The notes under the pieces are model-generated. The model did no database searches. It saw nothing but the letters and a program-made list of their open reading frames with translations, and was not told the origin of the DNA. A program made the position numbers and the translations under genes. A DNA stretch of 17,524 bases from Gammaproteobacteria bacterium UBA6173 (lineage in GTDB: Bacteria > Pseudomonadota > Gammaproteobacteria > Pseudomonadales > Pseudohongiellaceae). Positions 1 to 7,178 of this stretch are shown one piece after another. Numbering within the stretch: position 1 is the stretch's first letter; every line of letters begins with the position of its first letter. The stretch spans positions 21,633-39,156 of the forward strand of contig DITX01000124.1 of NCBI GenBank assembly GCA_002422225.1, in the 5' to 3' direction.

Positions 1-167
1 AGTTGCGCAAGTAACCAATGACTGCCTTGATGTGTGGCGAGCGAGGCGCTGAGGGTGCTGAGTGCGATCAACAAGATCAGGAAAACAGACGCAGTCACAC
101 GCCATAACACGCGCATCACGCGTGTACCCCAATGACGTTTGATGGGTTTGTTGTTTTGCTCAGACAT
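1..167 (-). CDS. tamB: TamB N-terminus, inner-membrane part of the TAM complex (partial)
   Basis: Only the first 55 codons are in the window; the gene continues past base 1. TamB is a very long inner-membrane-anchored protein that spans the periplasm and works with TamA in moving lipids or proteins to the outer membrane. What is seen is a short basic cytoplasmic start (MSEQNNKPIKRHWGTRVMRV), one hydrophobic helix (about residues 22-42) and then a GSHWLL segment typical of the start of TamB proteins. The ATG at 167-165 lies 20 bases after the tamA stop. An in-frame GTG at 179-177 is possible but has no better ribosome binding site. The call rests on this N-terminal pattern together with the tamA neighbour, because no downstream TamB domain is visible. 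Confidence 0.8.
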   Translation of the reverse strand, partial: MSEQNNKPIKRHWGTRVMRVLWRVTASVFLILLIALSTLSASLATHQGSHWLLAQ

Positions 168-187
168 GGTCTCGTTCACAGCATTTG

Positions 188-1981
188 TCACAGATCTGGC
201 CCCATGGTGATGTGGAAACGAAAATCACCACTATCAAGGCCCTTGGCGACATCCAACCGGATTGGGCCGATGGGCGACAACCAGCGCACACCTAGCCCGG
301 CACTCTCTTTTAGCGCCATTTTGCCAAAGTCACCAAATGAATTGCCGGTGTCGACAAAAGCAGCTACTGACCATCCCCCATAGATACGGTAGTCGTACTC
401 GATACTGCCTACCAGCAAGTGTTTCCCTCCAACTACCTCGCCTAGATCGTTGGTGTCGCCCAGTTCGCCATACTGAAATCCACGCACACTTTGATCACCA
501 CCAGTAAAAAATCGCACGGACACTGGCAATTCCAACAATTCATCAGCCACCGTGGTGGCAATTTCCGCGCGCAGCAATAAACGTCCCGGTCCAATGGCTC
601 GGATCATCTTTGCACTGCCGTAAAGTTGCGCAAAACTGATGTCGGACAGCAGGCGTTCATGAGAACCGCTTGCCTGTGCAAACAGACGCCAGCCGTTAGT
701 GGGGTTTATGGGATCATCTGTGCGCGTGCGTGCTAGGTTGACGCCCGAAATGGTCGAATTGGTGCGCGTCTGAATATTGCGGCTTTCCGCGGTCACATTG
801 GTCAGTTCGGCCTTTTCACTCTGGTAGTTGATAAACACATTCTGGACCCAATTGTCCCAGACCAGGGAGCGCCAGGTAACACCTGCCCGCATTGTGCTGC
901 TGATATAACTGTCAGTCTCCTGGCGCTGGAACCCAGTAGCGATACGCAGGCTGTCATTCACCGGATCTTGCAAAGGAATGACATAGCTGACACTGGGCTC
1001 CTGCAACAGGGTCGACACTGCCAGATCGCCATTAAGCCGATGGCCGCGCCGATTGATATATCTGTCTTCATAGTTCAGCCTGAATCTGGGGCCATTGTCA
1101 GTGCTGACACCCGCGCCAGTGGAGTAGGCTCTGCGGGCTCTGGGCACCAGTTCAACCGACACTGGAATCTGCTGGTTTTCAACTTGAGAAAACTGGGGCG
1201 TGACGGCAATCTGGTTAAAATACTGGCTGTTGTTATAGTTTTGTCGAAGTTTGATCAGATCTTCAGACGAGTATTGATCACCAGGCTCAAAAGTCAGAAA
1301 TCGCGATAGAAATCCCTCAGACAAATCTTCAAGCGGGCTGATAGTGATCTGTCCAAAACGGTAGCGCTCGCCCGGATCAAACATCAGATCAACGTTGGCC
1401 TGCTGGTTTTCCAGGTCTACAGACAGTTCGGAGCGCACAAAACGTGCTGAGAAAAAGCCATTTTCGATAGCATGGCTGCTGATCATGGCTTTCAGGCGCT
1501 CATACTGGCTGTGGTCCAGCGGTTGGCCGCGCTGCAAAACAGGCGTCGCCAGCACCGTTGCAAACAGGGCGCTGTGCTCGGCGCGGGTGATGCTGATATT
1601 GACATCGCCAATGCGGACGGGTTCGCCGGGCACAAGGGAAATGTTGAGTTGCCAGCACGTGGGCGCCGCATCTGGGGCGGTGGCGGAAGGCGCTTCAAGC
1701 AAGGTGATTTCCTGACTGAGTCCATAGTAACCCAGGGCCTGCGCCGCGCGTTCTACGTCACGTCGAATTGTAGGTGTTAACCTGTTGAGTGTGCGCTGGG
1801 TAGCCTGGCAACGTGCATCCGGATTGCCGATGTGTGCGCGGATATTTTGTTCGAGCGCACCGGTTGCCCCGCTGATATTGATCTGCGGGACAGGGTTTTG
1901 TGCCTGTGCTGGCAGCGGCATCAGAACCAGGGGTAATACGATGCCGATGGCTGTATAAATTACCTGAAGTTTCAATCTCAA
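188..1981 (-). CDS. tamA: TamA, outer-membrane beta-barrel of the TAM complex (BamA family)
   Basis: This is a 597-residue protein of the BamA/TamA (Omp85) superfamily, close to the usual TamA length. A signal peptide covers about residues 1-27 and ends in PAQAQ. A periplasmic part of about 250 residues follows, with POTRA-type segments such as the stretch around 'GERYRFGQITIS'. The C-terminal surface-antigen barrel contains the family signature 'GGDQSVRGFQYGELG' (near residue 495), the 'VAAFVDTGNSF' strand and the closing 'SPIGPIRLDVAKGL' segment. TamA sits in the outer membrane and partners TamB, which follows 20 bases downstream. The start is not ATG: an in-frame TAG lies two codons upstream of the TTG at 1981-1979, and the first in-frame ATG comes only inside the signal peptide. 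The start is therefore that TTG or the TTG at 1975-1973, which has AGAGA about six bases ahead of it. Confidence 0.93.
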   Translation of the reverse strand: MRLKLQVIYTAIGIVLPLVLMPLPAQAQNPVPQINISGATGALEQNIRAHIGNPDARCQATQRTLNRLTPTIRRDVERAAQALGYYGLSQEITLLEAPSATAPDAAPTCWQLNISLVPGEPVRIGDVNISITRAEHSALFATVLATPVLQRGQPLDHSQYERLKAMISSHAIENGFFSARFVRSELSVDLENQQANVDLMFDPGERYRFGQITISPLEDLSEGFLSRFLTFEPGDQYSSEDLIKLRQNYNNSQYFNQIAVTPQFSQVENQQIPVSVELVPRARRAYSTGAGVSTDNGPRFRLNYEDRYINRRGHRLNGDLAVSTLLQEPSVSYVIPLQDPVNDSLRIATGFQRQETDSYISSTMRAGVTWRSLVWDNWVQNVFINYQSEKAELTNVTAESRNIQTRTNSTISGVNLARTRTDDPINPTNGWRLFAQASGSHERLLSDISFAQLYGSAKMIRAIGPGRLLLRAEIATTVADELLELPVSVRFFTGGDQSVRGFQYGELGDTNDLGEVVGGKHLLVGSIEYDYRIYGGWSVAAFVDTGNSFGDFGKMALKESAGLGVRWLSPIGPIRLDVAKGLDSGDFRFHITMGPDL

Positions 1982-2173
1982 TCTCTACTGCCGGTCATAC
2001 TGGATTAATGCTCGGGAAAGCCAAATTGTGTGACGTACTAACTTACTTTTACAGGGTCACAGCTTAACCTCTGCTGACTGCCGATGCCAGTCGCGCCGGG
2101 TTTCCGGTCTCTGTCTGCAAGCCCCGAGTTATCGCCTTATGGGGTATACTTTTGAAAACAGCAGGTATTTGAT

Positions 2174-3571
2174 ATGAACACCCAAGCTCTTGCCGACATG
2201 ACGAGTGTTAATCCTTTTACTCACGAACAGCTAAACAGCTATGCCCGGTTTGATCTCAGGCAACTGGATACCCTTTTGCTCAAAACGAGTGCCGCGCAAA
2301 CACTTTGGCAAACCAGCGCTATCAGCGATAGAGCCGGGTTGCTGAGGTCCATGGCCATTGCGTTGCGCAAACAACAGCGCGCACTTGCCACACTTGCCAC
2401 GCTCGAAATGGGCAAAACCTTGGCGAGTGCACTGGCTGAAGTTGAAAAATGTGCTGCGGTCTGTGATTACTATGCCGAACACGGACCCGCCATGATCAAG
2501 GATGAGGCCGTTGTGGCGACTGACGGCGTCGAACGATTTGTCAGTTACCAAGCTATCGGGATTGTGCTTGCCATCATGCCGTGGAACTTTCCGTTCTGGC
2601 AGGTGTTTCGTTGTCTGGTGCCGGCATTGATGGCGGGTAATGCCGTGGTGCTCAAACACGCATCCAATGTGCCCGGTTGTGCGCTGGCCATTGAATCACT
2701 GTGCCGTGATGCAGGCATACCCGAACATTTAATGAGAACGCTGCTTGTGGGCGGTTCAGAGGCGTCGCCGCTGATTGAGCATCCACTGGTTAACGCGGTC
2801 AGCTTTACGGGCAGCACAGAAGCGGGTCGAAAAATAGCGGCATGTGCTGGGCAATCGTTAAAAAAATGTGTATTGGAATTGGGTGGCAGTGATGCCTATC
2901 TGATTCTGGAGGATGCTGATATCGATTTGGCGGTTGAGAAATGTGTGACCAGTCGCCTGCTCAATAACGGCCAAAGCTGCATCGCAGCTAAACGCTTTCT
3001 GGTGCACAATCATGTGTATGGCGAATTTGCCGAAAAATTTGCAGCAGCATTCAGAGCTCAGCGTTTGGGTGATCCCATGTTGGCTGATACGGACATCGGC
3101 CCATTGGCCAGACCTGATCTGGCGCACGATCTTGCCCGGCAGGTATCTGAAAGTGTGCGTCTGGGCGCGGTACTGGTCTGTGGAGGATTAATTATTCCTG
3201 CTGCGGAGCGCGATGCATTTTATCCACCCACTGTGTTGGGTGAGGTGAGGCCGGGCATGCCAGCCTTTGATGAGGAATTGTTTGGTCCGGTGGCAGCGTT
3301 GGTGCGTGTGCGCAGTGAAAGTGAAGCGATTGCACTTGCTAACCAGTCGGTCTTCGGGTTGGGGGCGGGTGTTTTTACACGTGATATCGCTCGTGGACGC
3401 ACGATCGCAGCAGAACGATTGCAGGCAGGCAATTGCGTGGTCAATGACTTTGTAAAGTCCGACCCACGGCTGCCATTTGGTGGTATAAAGGCTTCCGGTT
3501 TTGGGCGCGAACTGAGTCACTTTGGCTTGCGGGAGTTTACTAACATCAAGTCTGTGGTTGTGAGTCCATGA
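2174..3571 (+). CDS. sad: NAD-dependent succinate-semialdehyde dehydrogenase, Sad/YneI type
   Basis: This 465-residue protein is a full-length aldehyde dehydrogenase. Visible motifs are MPWNFP (oxyanion Asn138), GSTEAG (213-218, NAD-binding loop), LELGG with the general base Glu235, NNGQSC with the catalytic Cys269, and EELFGPVAAL and FGGIKASGFGREL in the C-terminal half. Segments such as CDYYAEHGPAM, LKKCVLELGGSD and GFGRELSHFGLREF match what I recall of E. coli Sad (YneI), which oxidises succinate semialdehyde to succinate with NAD. Exact substrate choice cannot be read from the sequence, so another short aldehyde is possible. The ATG is preceded by GCAGGT at a fair distance. This is the first gene of an operon; its stop overlaps the start of the next gene as ATGA. 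Upstream is a TATACT box at 2145-2150 with no convincing -35. Confidence 0.9.
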   Translation: MNTQALADMTSVNPFTHEQLNSYARFDLRQLDTLLLKTSAAQTLWQTSAISDRAGLLRSMAIALRKQQRALATLATLEMGKTLASALAEVEKCAAVCDYYAEHGPAMIKDEAVVATDGVERFVSYQAIGIVLAIMPWNFPFWQVFRCLVPALMAGNAVVLKHASNVPGCALAIESLCRDAGIPEHLMRTLLVGGSEASPLIEHPLVNAVSFTGSTEAGRKIAACAGQSLKKCVLELGGSDAYLILEDADIDLAVEKCVTSRLLNNGQSCIAAKRFLVHNHVYGEFAEKFAAAFRAQRLGDPMLADTDIGPLARPDLAHDLARQVSESVRLGAVLVCGGLIIPAAERDAFYPPTVLGEVRPGMPAFDEELFGPVAALVRVRSESEAIALANQSVFGLGAGVFTRDIARGRTIAAERLQAGNCVVNDFVKSDPRLPFGGIKASGFGRELSHFGLREFTNIKSVVVSP

Positions 3572-4905
3572 ATCTGGCTGATTATCAGCAACGCGTCAAA
3601 ACACTGTCAGATCGTCTGATTGAGCTGCAGAAACCTATTCGTATTCTGGACGCTATCAAGTGGCCAGCATCGGCAAAAGGCCGGTTTTTATCCGAAGCTG
3701 GCAGGGAGATGCCGCTGATCAACCAAGACTATTACCGCACCATTAATCTCGGGTTTGAACCTGATGTGCTGCGTGACCGTTTCAAAGACTTGAGAAAACA
3801 AGTGCGTCGCTCGTTGGGGCGTGCGGATGGCTTGGGCAGAATTTTGTGCAGCACCATTGATCAATACCTGTTGGTCATCGAGTTGCTGTGTACCAGAGGT
3901 ACGCCCGCGTTTGGTGATCACAGTCGCGCCTTGTATGGTTCGGCACGTGATCATCTGAGGGGTGATCGCAAAACCTTGCGTCAACTTGGTGAAAGTCTGT
4001 GTGAAATTTTTTCATTGCCGGCGGCCGATCATCTCAGTCGCCCCTACGAGCGCCATATTCCAGCCGCTACGGCCGTAGAGATTTTGCAAAACAAACTTGG
4101 CAATTACTTCCAACCCGGTGACATCCGGGTGATTCTGAGTGATGGCATTGTGTCGGACGCGGCGGCTGGTGGCGATTACATCAAGATCAATCAGGACGTG
4201 GAGTTTACGGATATTGATCTGCAGGTGCTTGAGGTGCATGAGGGTTGGGTGCATGTGGGCACGACCTTAAACGGTCGGAAACAACCCTGGGCAAGTTGGT
4301 TGAGTGTGGGTTCGCCGCGTGTAACAGCCTGCCAAGAGGGACTCGCCGTATTAATGGAGACGCTGACATTCAGCTCGTACCCGCATCGCGCTTTAAAAGT
4401 CAGTGATCGGGTAGTGGCAGTTGACATGGCAGAGCAGGGTGCTGATTTTATTGAGGTATATCGGTTTTTTGTTGCGCGGGGCATGCGTACTGAGGAAGCC
4501 TGGAAAATTACTCAACGTGTGTTCAGAGGTGGCACGCTGAGCGGTGGATCTGTATTTACCAAGGATTTATCCTATTTGCGTGGTTTTGTGGAGAATGTTA
4601 ATTTCATTCGCAGTGCTATTCATTCTGGTGTCCCAGAGATACTGCCGATGTTGTTTGTTGGTAAAGTCACGCTGGACGATATACCAATTTTATATCAGCA
4701 CTACCTTGAAGGTACGATTGCGGGGCCTCATTATATCCCTGCGATGTTTCGTGATTTAAACGGTCTTTATGTGTGGTTCGGGTTTGCAAGTGGCATTTCT
4801 GTAATAAATATGGCGCGGGTGCAAAAGCATTTCCACGGATTGTTTGTAGGAATGCCCAAAGTTGCTCCGCTTTATGAAAAAGTGATTGATTCTGTTGTAG
4901 ATTGA
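3568..4905 (+). CDS. DUF1704 'QEGLA motif' putative zinc metallopeptidase
   Basis: This 445-residue protein belongs to the family annotated as 'flavohemoglobin expression-modulating QEGLA motif protein' (TIGR02421/DUF1704). The name-giving CQEGLA is at 255-260. A metal-binding HEGWVH (His224, Glu225, His229) precedes it, so His224, His229 and Glu257 could form an HExxxH plus Glu zinc site. The family is related to the eukaryotic MATCAP tyrosine carboxypeptidases, which use the same arrangement. The bacterial substrate is not known to me, and the flavohemoglobin link in the family name comes from an older genetic observation. There is no signal peptide, so it is probably cytoplasmic. The gene overlaps the upstream dehydrogenase by ATGA and lies 12 bases before htpX, which implies one transcript. 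Confidence 0.88.
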   Translation: MNLADYQQRVKTLSDRLIELQKPIRILDAIKWPASAKGRFLSEAGREMPLINQDYYRTINLGFEPDVLRDRFKDLRKQVRRSLGRADGLGRILCSTIDQYLLVIELLCTRGTPAFGDHSRALYGSARDHLRGDRKTLRQLGESLCEIFSLPAADHLSRPYERHIPAATAVEILQNKLGNYFQPGDIRVILSDGIVSDAAAGGDYIKINQDVEFTDIDLQVLEVHEGWVHVGTTLNGRKQPWASWLSVGSPRVTACQEGLAVLMETLTFSSYPHRALKVSDRVVAVDMAEQGADFIEVYRFFVARGMRTEEAWKITQRVFRGGTLSGGSVFTKDLSYLRGFVENVNFIRSAIHSGVPEILPMLFVGKVTLDDIPILYQHYLEGTIAGPHYIPAMFRDLNGLYVWFGFASGISVINMARVQKHFHGLFVGMPKVAPLYEKVIDSVVD

Positions 4906-4917
4906 GGTAAAGCAAGC

Positions 4918-5787
4918 ATGAAAAGAATCGCCCTGTTTTTGTTAACCAATATAGCCATTCTGTTGGTCCTGAGCCTTGTGTTACGCCTGCTGGGTGTAGA
5001 CAGAATTCTGGATGAAAGTGGCAGCGGATTAAATTACAACTCGCTACTCGTGTTTTCGGCTGTCATCGGTTTTGGTGGCTCCTTTATGTCGCTGGCCATG
5101 TCTAAATGGATGGCGAAACGCTCTACCGGGGCGCAAGTGATCACGCAACCACGCAACGCGACTGAGCAGTGGCTGTTAACCACGGTCGCTGCCCAAGCCA
5201 AAGCAGCTGGCATTGGTATGCCAGAGGTTGCGATTTTTGACTCGCCCGAGGTCAATGCCTTTGCAACGGGTGCAACACGAAACAGTTCGCTGGTGGCAGT
5301 GAGTACCGGTTTGCTCAATACCATGACCAAACAGGAAGCTGAAGCCGTGCTGGCGCATGAAGTCAGTCACGTGGCTAATGGCGATATGGTGACTCTCACC
5401 CTGATCCAAGGCGTAGTTAACACCTTTGTAATATTCCTGTCTCGAATCATCGGTCATGTGGTCGATCGCGCAGTATTTAAAACGGAAAGTGGCCATGGTC
5501 CCGCGTTTTTTATCACCTCGATTGTTGCACAACTGGTGCTGGGTATTTTGGCTTCGATGATTGTGATGTGGTTCAGCCGTCAGCGTGAGTACCGGGCTGA
5601 TGCGGGCGGAGCAGCGTTGGCGGGTCGTCAAAACATGATTGCCGCGCTGGAGCGCTTGAAGAATGGTCAGCCTACCCATATGCCCGATGAGTTGGTGGCG
5701 TTTGGAATCAATAACAATGCATCTAAATTATTTATGTCGCATCCGCCACTGGCAGAGCGCATAGAGCGTTTGCGCAACGCGCGATAA
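4918..5787 (+). CDS. htpX: HtpX, membrane-embedded zinc protease (M48)
   Basis: This 289-residue protein is close to the length of E. coli HtpX. HtpX is an inner-membrane protease that degrades damaged or misassembled membrane proteins and overlaps with FtsH in quality control. Two N-terminal membrane helices are seen (about 4-25 and 41-62). The active site is HEVSH (His147, Glu148, His151) with Glu224 in RQREYRAD as the expected third zinc ligand. Two further hydrophobic stretches follow (about 159-179 and 196-217). The C-terminal SHPPLAERIERL is also typical of M48 proteases. GAGGT precedes the ATG by nine bases. It is the last gene of the three-gene operon and is followed by a strong terminator. 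No heat-shock promoter is evident in the 12-base gap, so it probably depends on the upstream promoter or one inside the preceding gene. Confidence 0.95.
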   Translation: MKRIALFLLTNIAILLVLSLVLRLLGVDRILDESGSGLNYNSLLVFSAVIGFGGSFMSLAMSKWMAKRSTGAQVITQPRNATEQWLLTTVAAQAKAAGIGMPEVAIFDSPEVNAFATGATRNSSLVAVSTGLLNTMTKQEAEAVLAHEVSHVANGDMVTLTLIQGVVNTFVIFLSRIIGHVVDRAVFKTESGHGPAFFITSIVAQLVLGILASMIVMWFSRQREYRADAGGAALAGRQNMIAALERLKNGQPTHMPDELVAFGINNNASKLFMSHPPLAERIERLRNAR

Positions 5788-5803
5788 TCGCATCTCAAAA
5801 ACC

Positions 5804-5826
5804 GGCGCCTCAGGGCGCCTTTTTTT
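5804..5826. terminator. Intrinsic terminator, probably bidirectional
   Basis: A perfect stem GGCGCC-TCAG-GGCGCC (5804-5819) is followed by seven T on the plus strand. On the other side it is preceded by five A at 5797-5801, giving a U-tract for minus-strand transcripts after two extra base pairs. It lies in the 43-base gap between convergent htpX and the Anbu gene, so it can end both transcripts. Confidence 0.93.
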
Positions 5827-5830
5827 ATGC

Positions 5831-6601
5831 TTAATCCTGATCGTCGTTGCTGATTGCGGCGCGGTGGCTATTTTTCTCCCAGGCGGCCGCCCAAGCAAAC
5901 GGTGGCATCTGTCGGAAGGCCTCTTTTAGACGTTGATCCCAGCTGCGTTTGACTTCGCGAAGGAACTCACTGCCTTCGTCAAAACGCAGAGGAGTGTCCA
6001 GCGCAAGTGTATCAGTGCGGTATACCAGAATTTCGATAGGCGGACCCACACTGAGATTACTGCGCATGGTGGAATCCATTGAGACCAGTGCACATAGAGC
6101 GCATGTGTCCAGATTCAGATCACGGGTCAAGATTCGGTCAAGGATCGGCTTGCCATACTTGCTTTCGCCAATTTGCAGGTAGGGCGTGTCATGTGAGCTA
6201 GTGATGTGGTTGCCTTCCGGATATACCATCATGATCCGGTGTTTTTTCCCAGCAATCTGGCCGCCGATAATAAAACTGGCTTCAAAACCCACGCCGCGTG
6301 CCGCATGTTTCTCTTGTTCGGCACGGCTGATGGCACCTAAGTATTCGGCAGCTTCACTGATGGTAGCAACTGTGAGCAGGCTTTCGGTGGCACGTTCTTT
6401 GATGTCGCGTTTGATACGCGCAATGGTGGCTTGGGTTGTCCCTAGGTTGCCTGCAGACATGATGACAAACTGGCGTTGACCATCCACACCAAAACGGTGC
6501 ATTTTGCTGTAGGTACTGACCTGATCGATGCCAGCGTTGGTCCTGGAATCTGAACAGAATACCAGCCCAGCATCGACTGCGATGGCTACACAATAGGTCA
6601 T
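5831..6601 (-). CDS. Anbu, proteasome-like beta-subunit peptidase
   Basis: This 256-residue protein of the Ntn-hydrolase fold is the bacterial 'ancestral beta subunit' (Anbu, annotated as proteasome-type protease). The start is MTYCVAIAVDAGLVFCSDSR: removal of Met1 would expose Thr2 as the N-terminal nucleophile, with Asp18 in SDSRTNAG and Lys33 in YSKMHRF in the positions of the proteasome catalytic Asp17 and Lys33. The segment MSAGNLGTTQATIARI is also characteristic. Known Anbu proteins form open-ring assemblies in the cytoplasm; physiological substrates are unsettled. In other genomes Anbu often sits with ATP-grasp, alpha-E and transglutaminase-like genes. None of these is nearby here, which is somewhat unusual. 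AAGAG precedes the ATG by about five bases. The small acidic gene 50 bases upstream is probably co-transcribed. Confidence 0.92.
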   Translation of the reverse strand: MTYCVAIAVDAGLVFCSDSRTNAGIDQVSTYSKMHRFGVDGQRQFVIMSAGNLGTTQATIARIKRDIKERATESLLTVATISEAAEYLGAISRAEQEKHAARGVGFEASFIIGGQIAGKKHRIMMVYPEGNHITSSHDTPYLQIGESKYGKPILDRILTRDLNLDTCALCALVSMDSTMRSNLSVGPPIEILVYRTDTLALDTPLRFDEGSEFLREVKRSWDQRLKEAFRQMPPFAWAAAWEKNSHRAAISNDDQD

Positions 6602-6651
6602 AAGCGCTCTTGATGTCAGAGCAATAAAGACTTGCTCTTCACACCGTCAGG

Positions 6652-6930
6652 TTAGTCGTCGATAACGTCGTCTGTTGGATCATCAAAATAGTCGGCGTTA
6701 TCGCTGTCTTTCATCACCAGGTCATCTTCCATATCATCAAATTGGAGATCACCATACATTCGTTTCCAGTCGAGTCGCTCTTCTGTACGTCGACGCAAAT
6801 CGGTCAAGCGACGGCGCTGAGAGTTTTTATCTATCGGCTCGTCGTCAAACTCTGCATCGGGTGTAAATCCACCTGCATCAAAAAAGTCTTTTGCATTATC
6901 TGCTAACTCGTCCCACGGATGCCCTTTCAT
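6652..6930 (-). CDS. Small acidic protein, PA3496-like
   Basis: This 92-residue, strongly acidic protein has no signal peptide or membrane helix. Its central segment, RRRTEERLDWKRMYGDLQFD (about 46-65), resembles the 'RRR-EERLE-RRLRKELGDY' core of the PA3496 family of putative envelope-integrity proteins. The present protein is longer than the typical member, with acidic tails on both sides (FDDEP near residue 30, and D-rich ending DDPTDDVIDD). The ATG has AGAGAG seven bases upstream. It ends 50 bases before Anbu on the same strand, so the two may be co-transcribed. Function is unknown. The family assignment rests on remembered pattern similarity and is moderate. Confidence 0.65.
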   Translation of the reverse strand: MKGHPWDELADNAKDFFDAGGFTPDAEFDDEPIDKNSQRRRLTDLRRRTEERLDWKRMYGDLQFDDMEDDLVMKDSDNADYFDDPTDDVIDD

Positions 6931-6952
6931 ATGAATACTCTCTGTTAAAGCC

Positions 6953-6988
6953 CGACAGGCGGATTTTATGTGAGCATATGGCCTGCCG
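6953..6988 (-). repeat. Inverted repeat in the leader of the small acidic gene
   Basis: The arms are CGACAGGC (6953-6960) and GCCTGCCG (6981-6988), separated by 20 bases. In a minus-strand RNA the arms pair over eight positions with one G-U pair, about 22 bases upstream of the small acidic gene's ATG. No U-tract follows in that direction, so it is not a terminator for the upstream gene. It could be a leader hairpin. Confidence 0.35.
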
Positions 6989-7076
6989 CGTTTTTACGAT
7001 AGGCCACCATCCAGCGCTCTGTTTATTGGCAGGGGCGGAAATTCCTGCACAACAGAGTGTGATAAGCAGGTTGTGT

Positions 7077-7112
7077 GCCAAAAATATTGCCCTATAGGGA
7101 TCTATTTTTGGC
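7077..7112. repeat. Nested palindrome between acyl-CoA synthetase and small acidic gene
   Basis: The outer arms GCCAAAAATA (7077-7086) and TATTTTTGGC (7103-7112) are perfect 10-base complements. Centred between them, with three bases on each side, is a second perfect 10-base palindrome, CCCTATAGGG (7090-7099). The element lies in the 248-base gap after the acyl-CoA synthetase stop and before the small acidic gene, both on the minus strand. It could end transcription from either side or serve as a two-fold operator. I see nothing else convincing in the gap except the repeat at 6953-6988. Confidence 0.7.
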
Positions 7113-7178
7113 CCGGCGTTCACGTTGCGAATTATGGTTATAAAAGTGCAGATTGCAATAGCTTGAATCGCTTTTTTT

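Noticed and set aside
968..1780. Several plus-strand open frames of 100-113 codons opposite tamA.
   Set aside because: They are antisense shadows of a clearly coding gene, with no ribosome binding sites or recognisable protein features.
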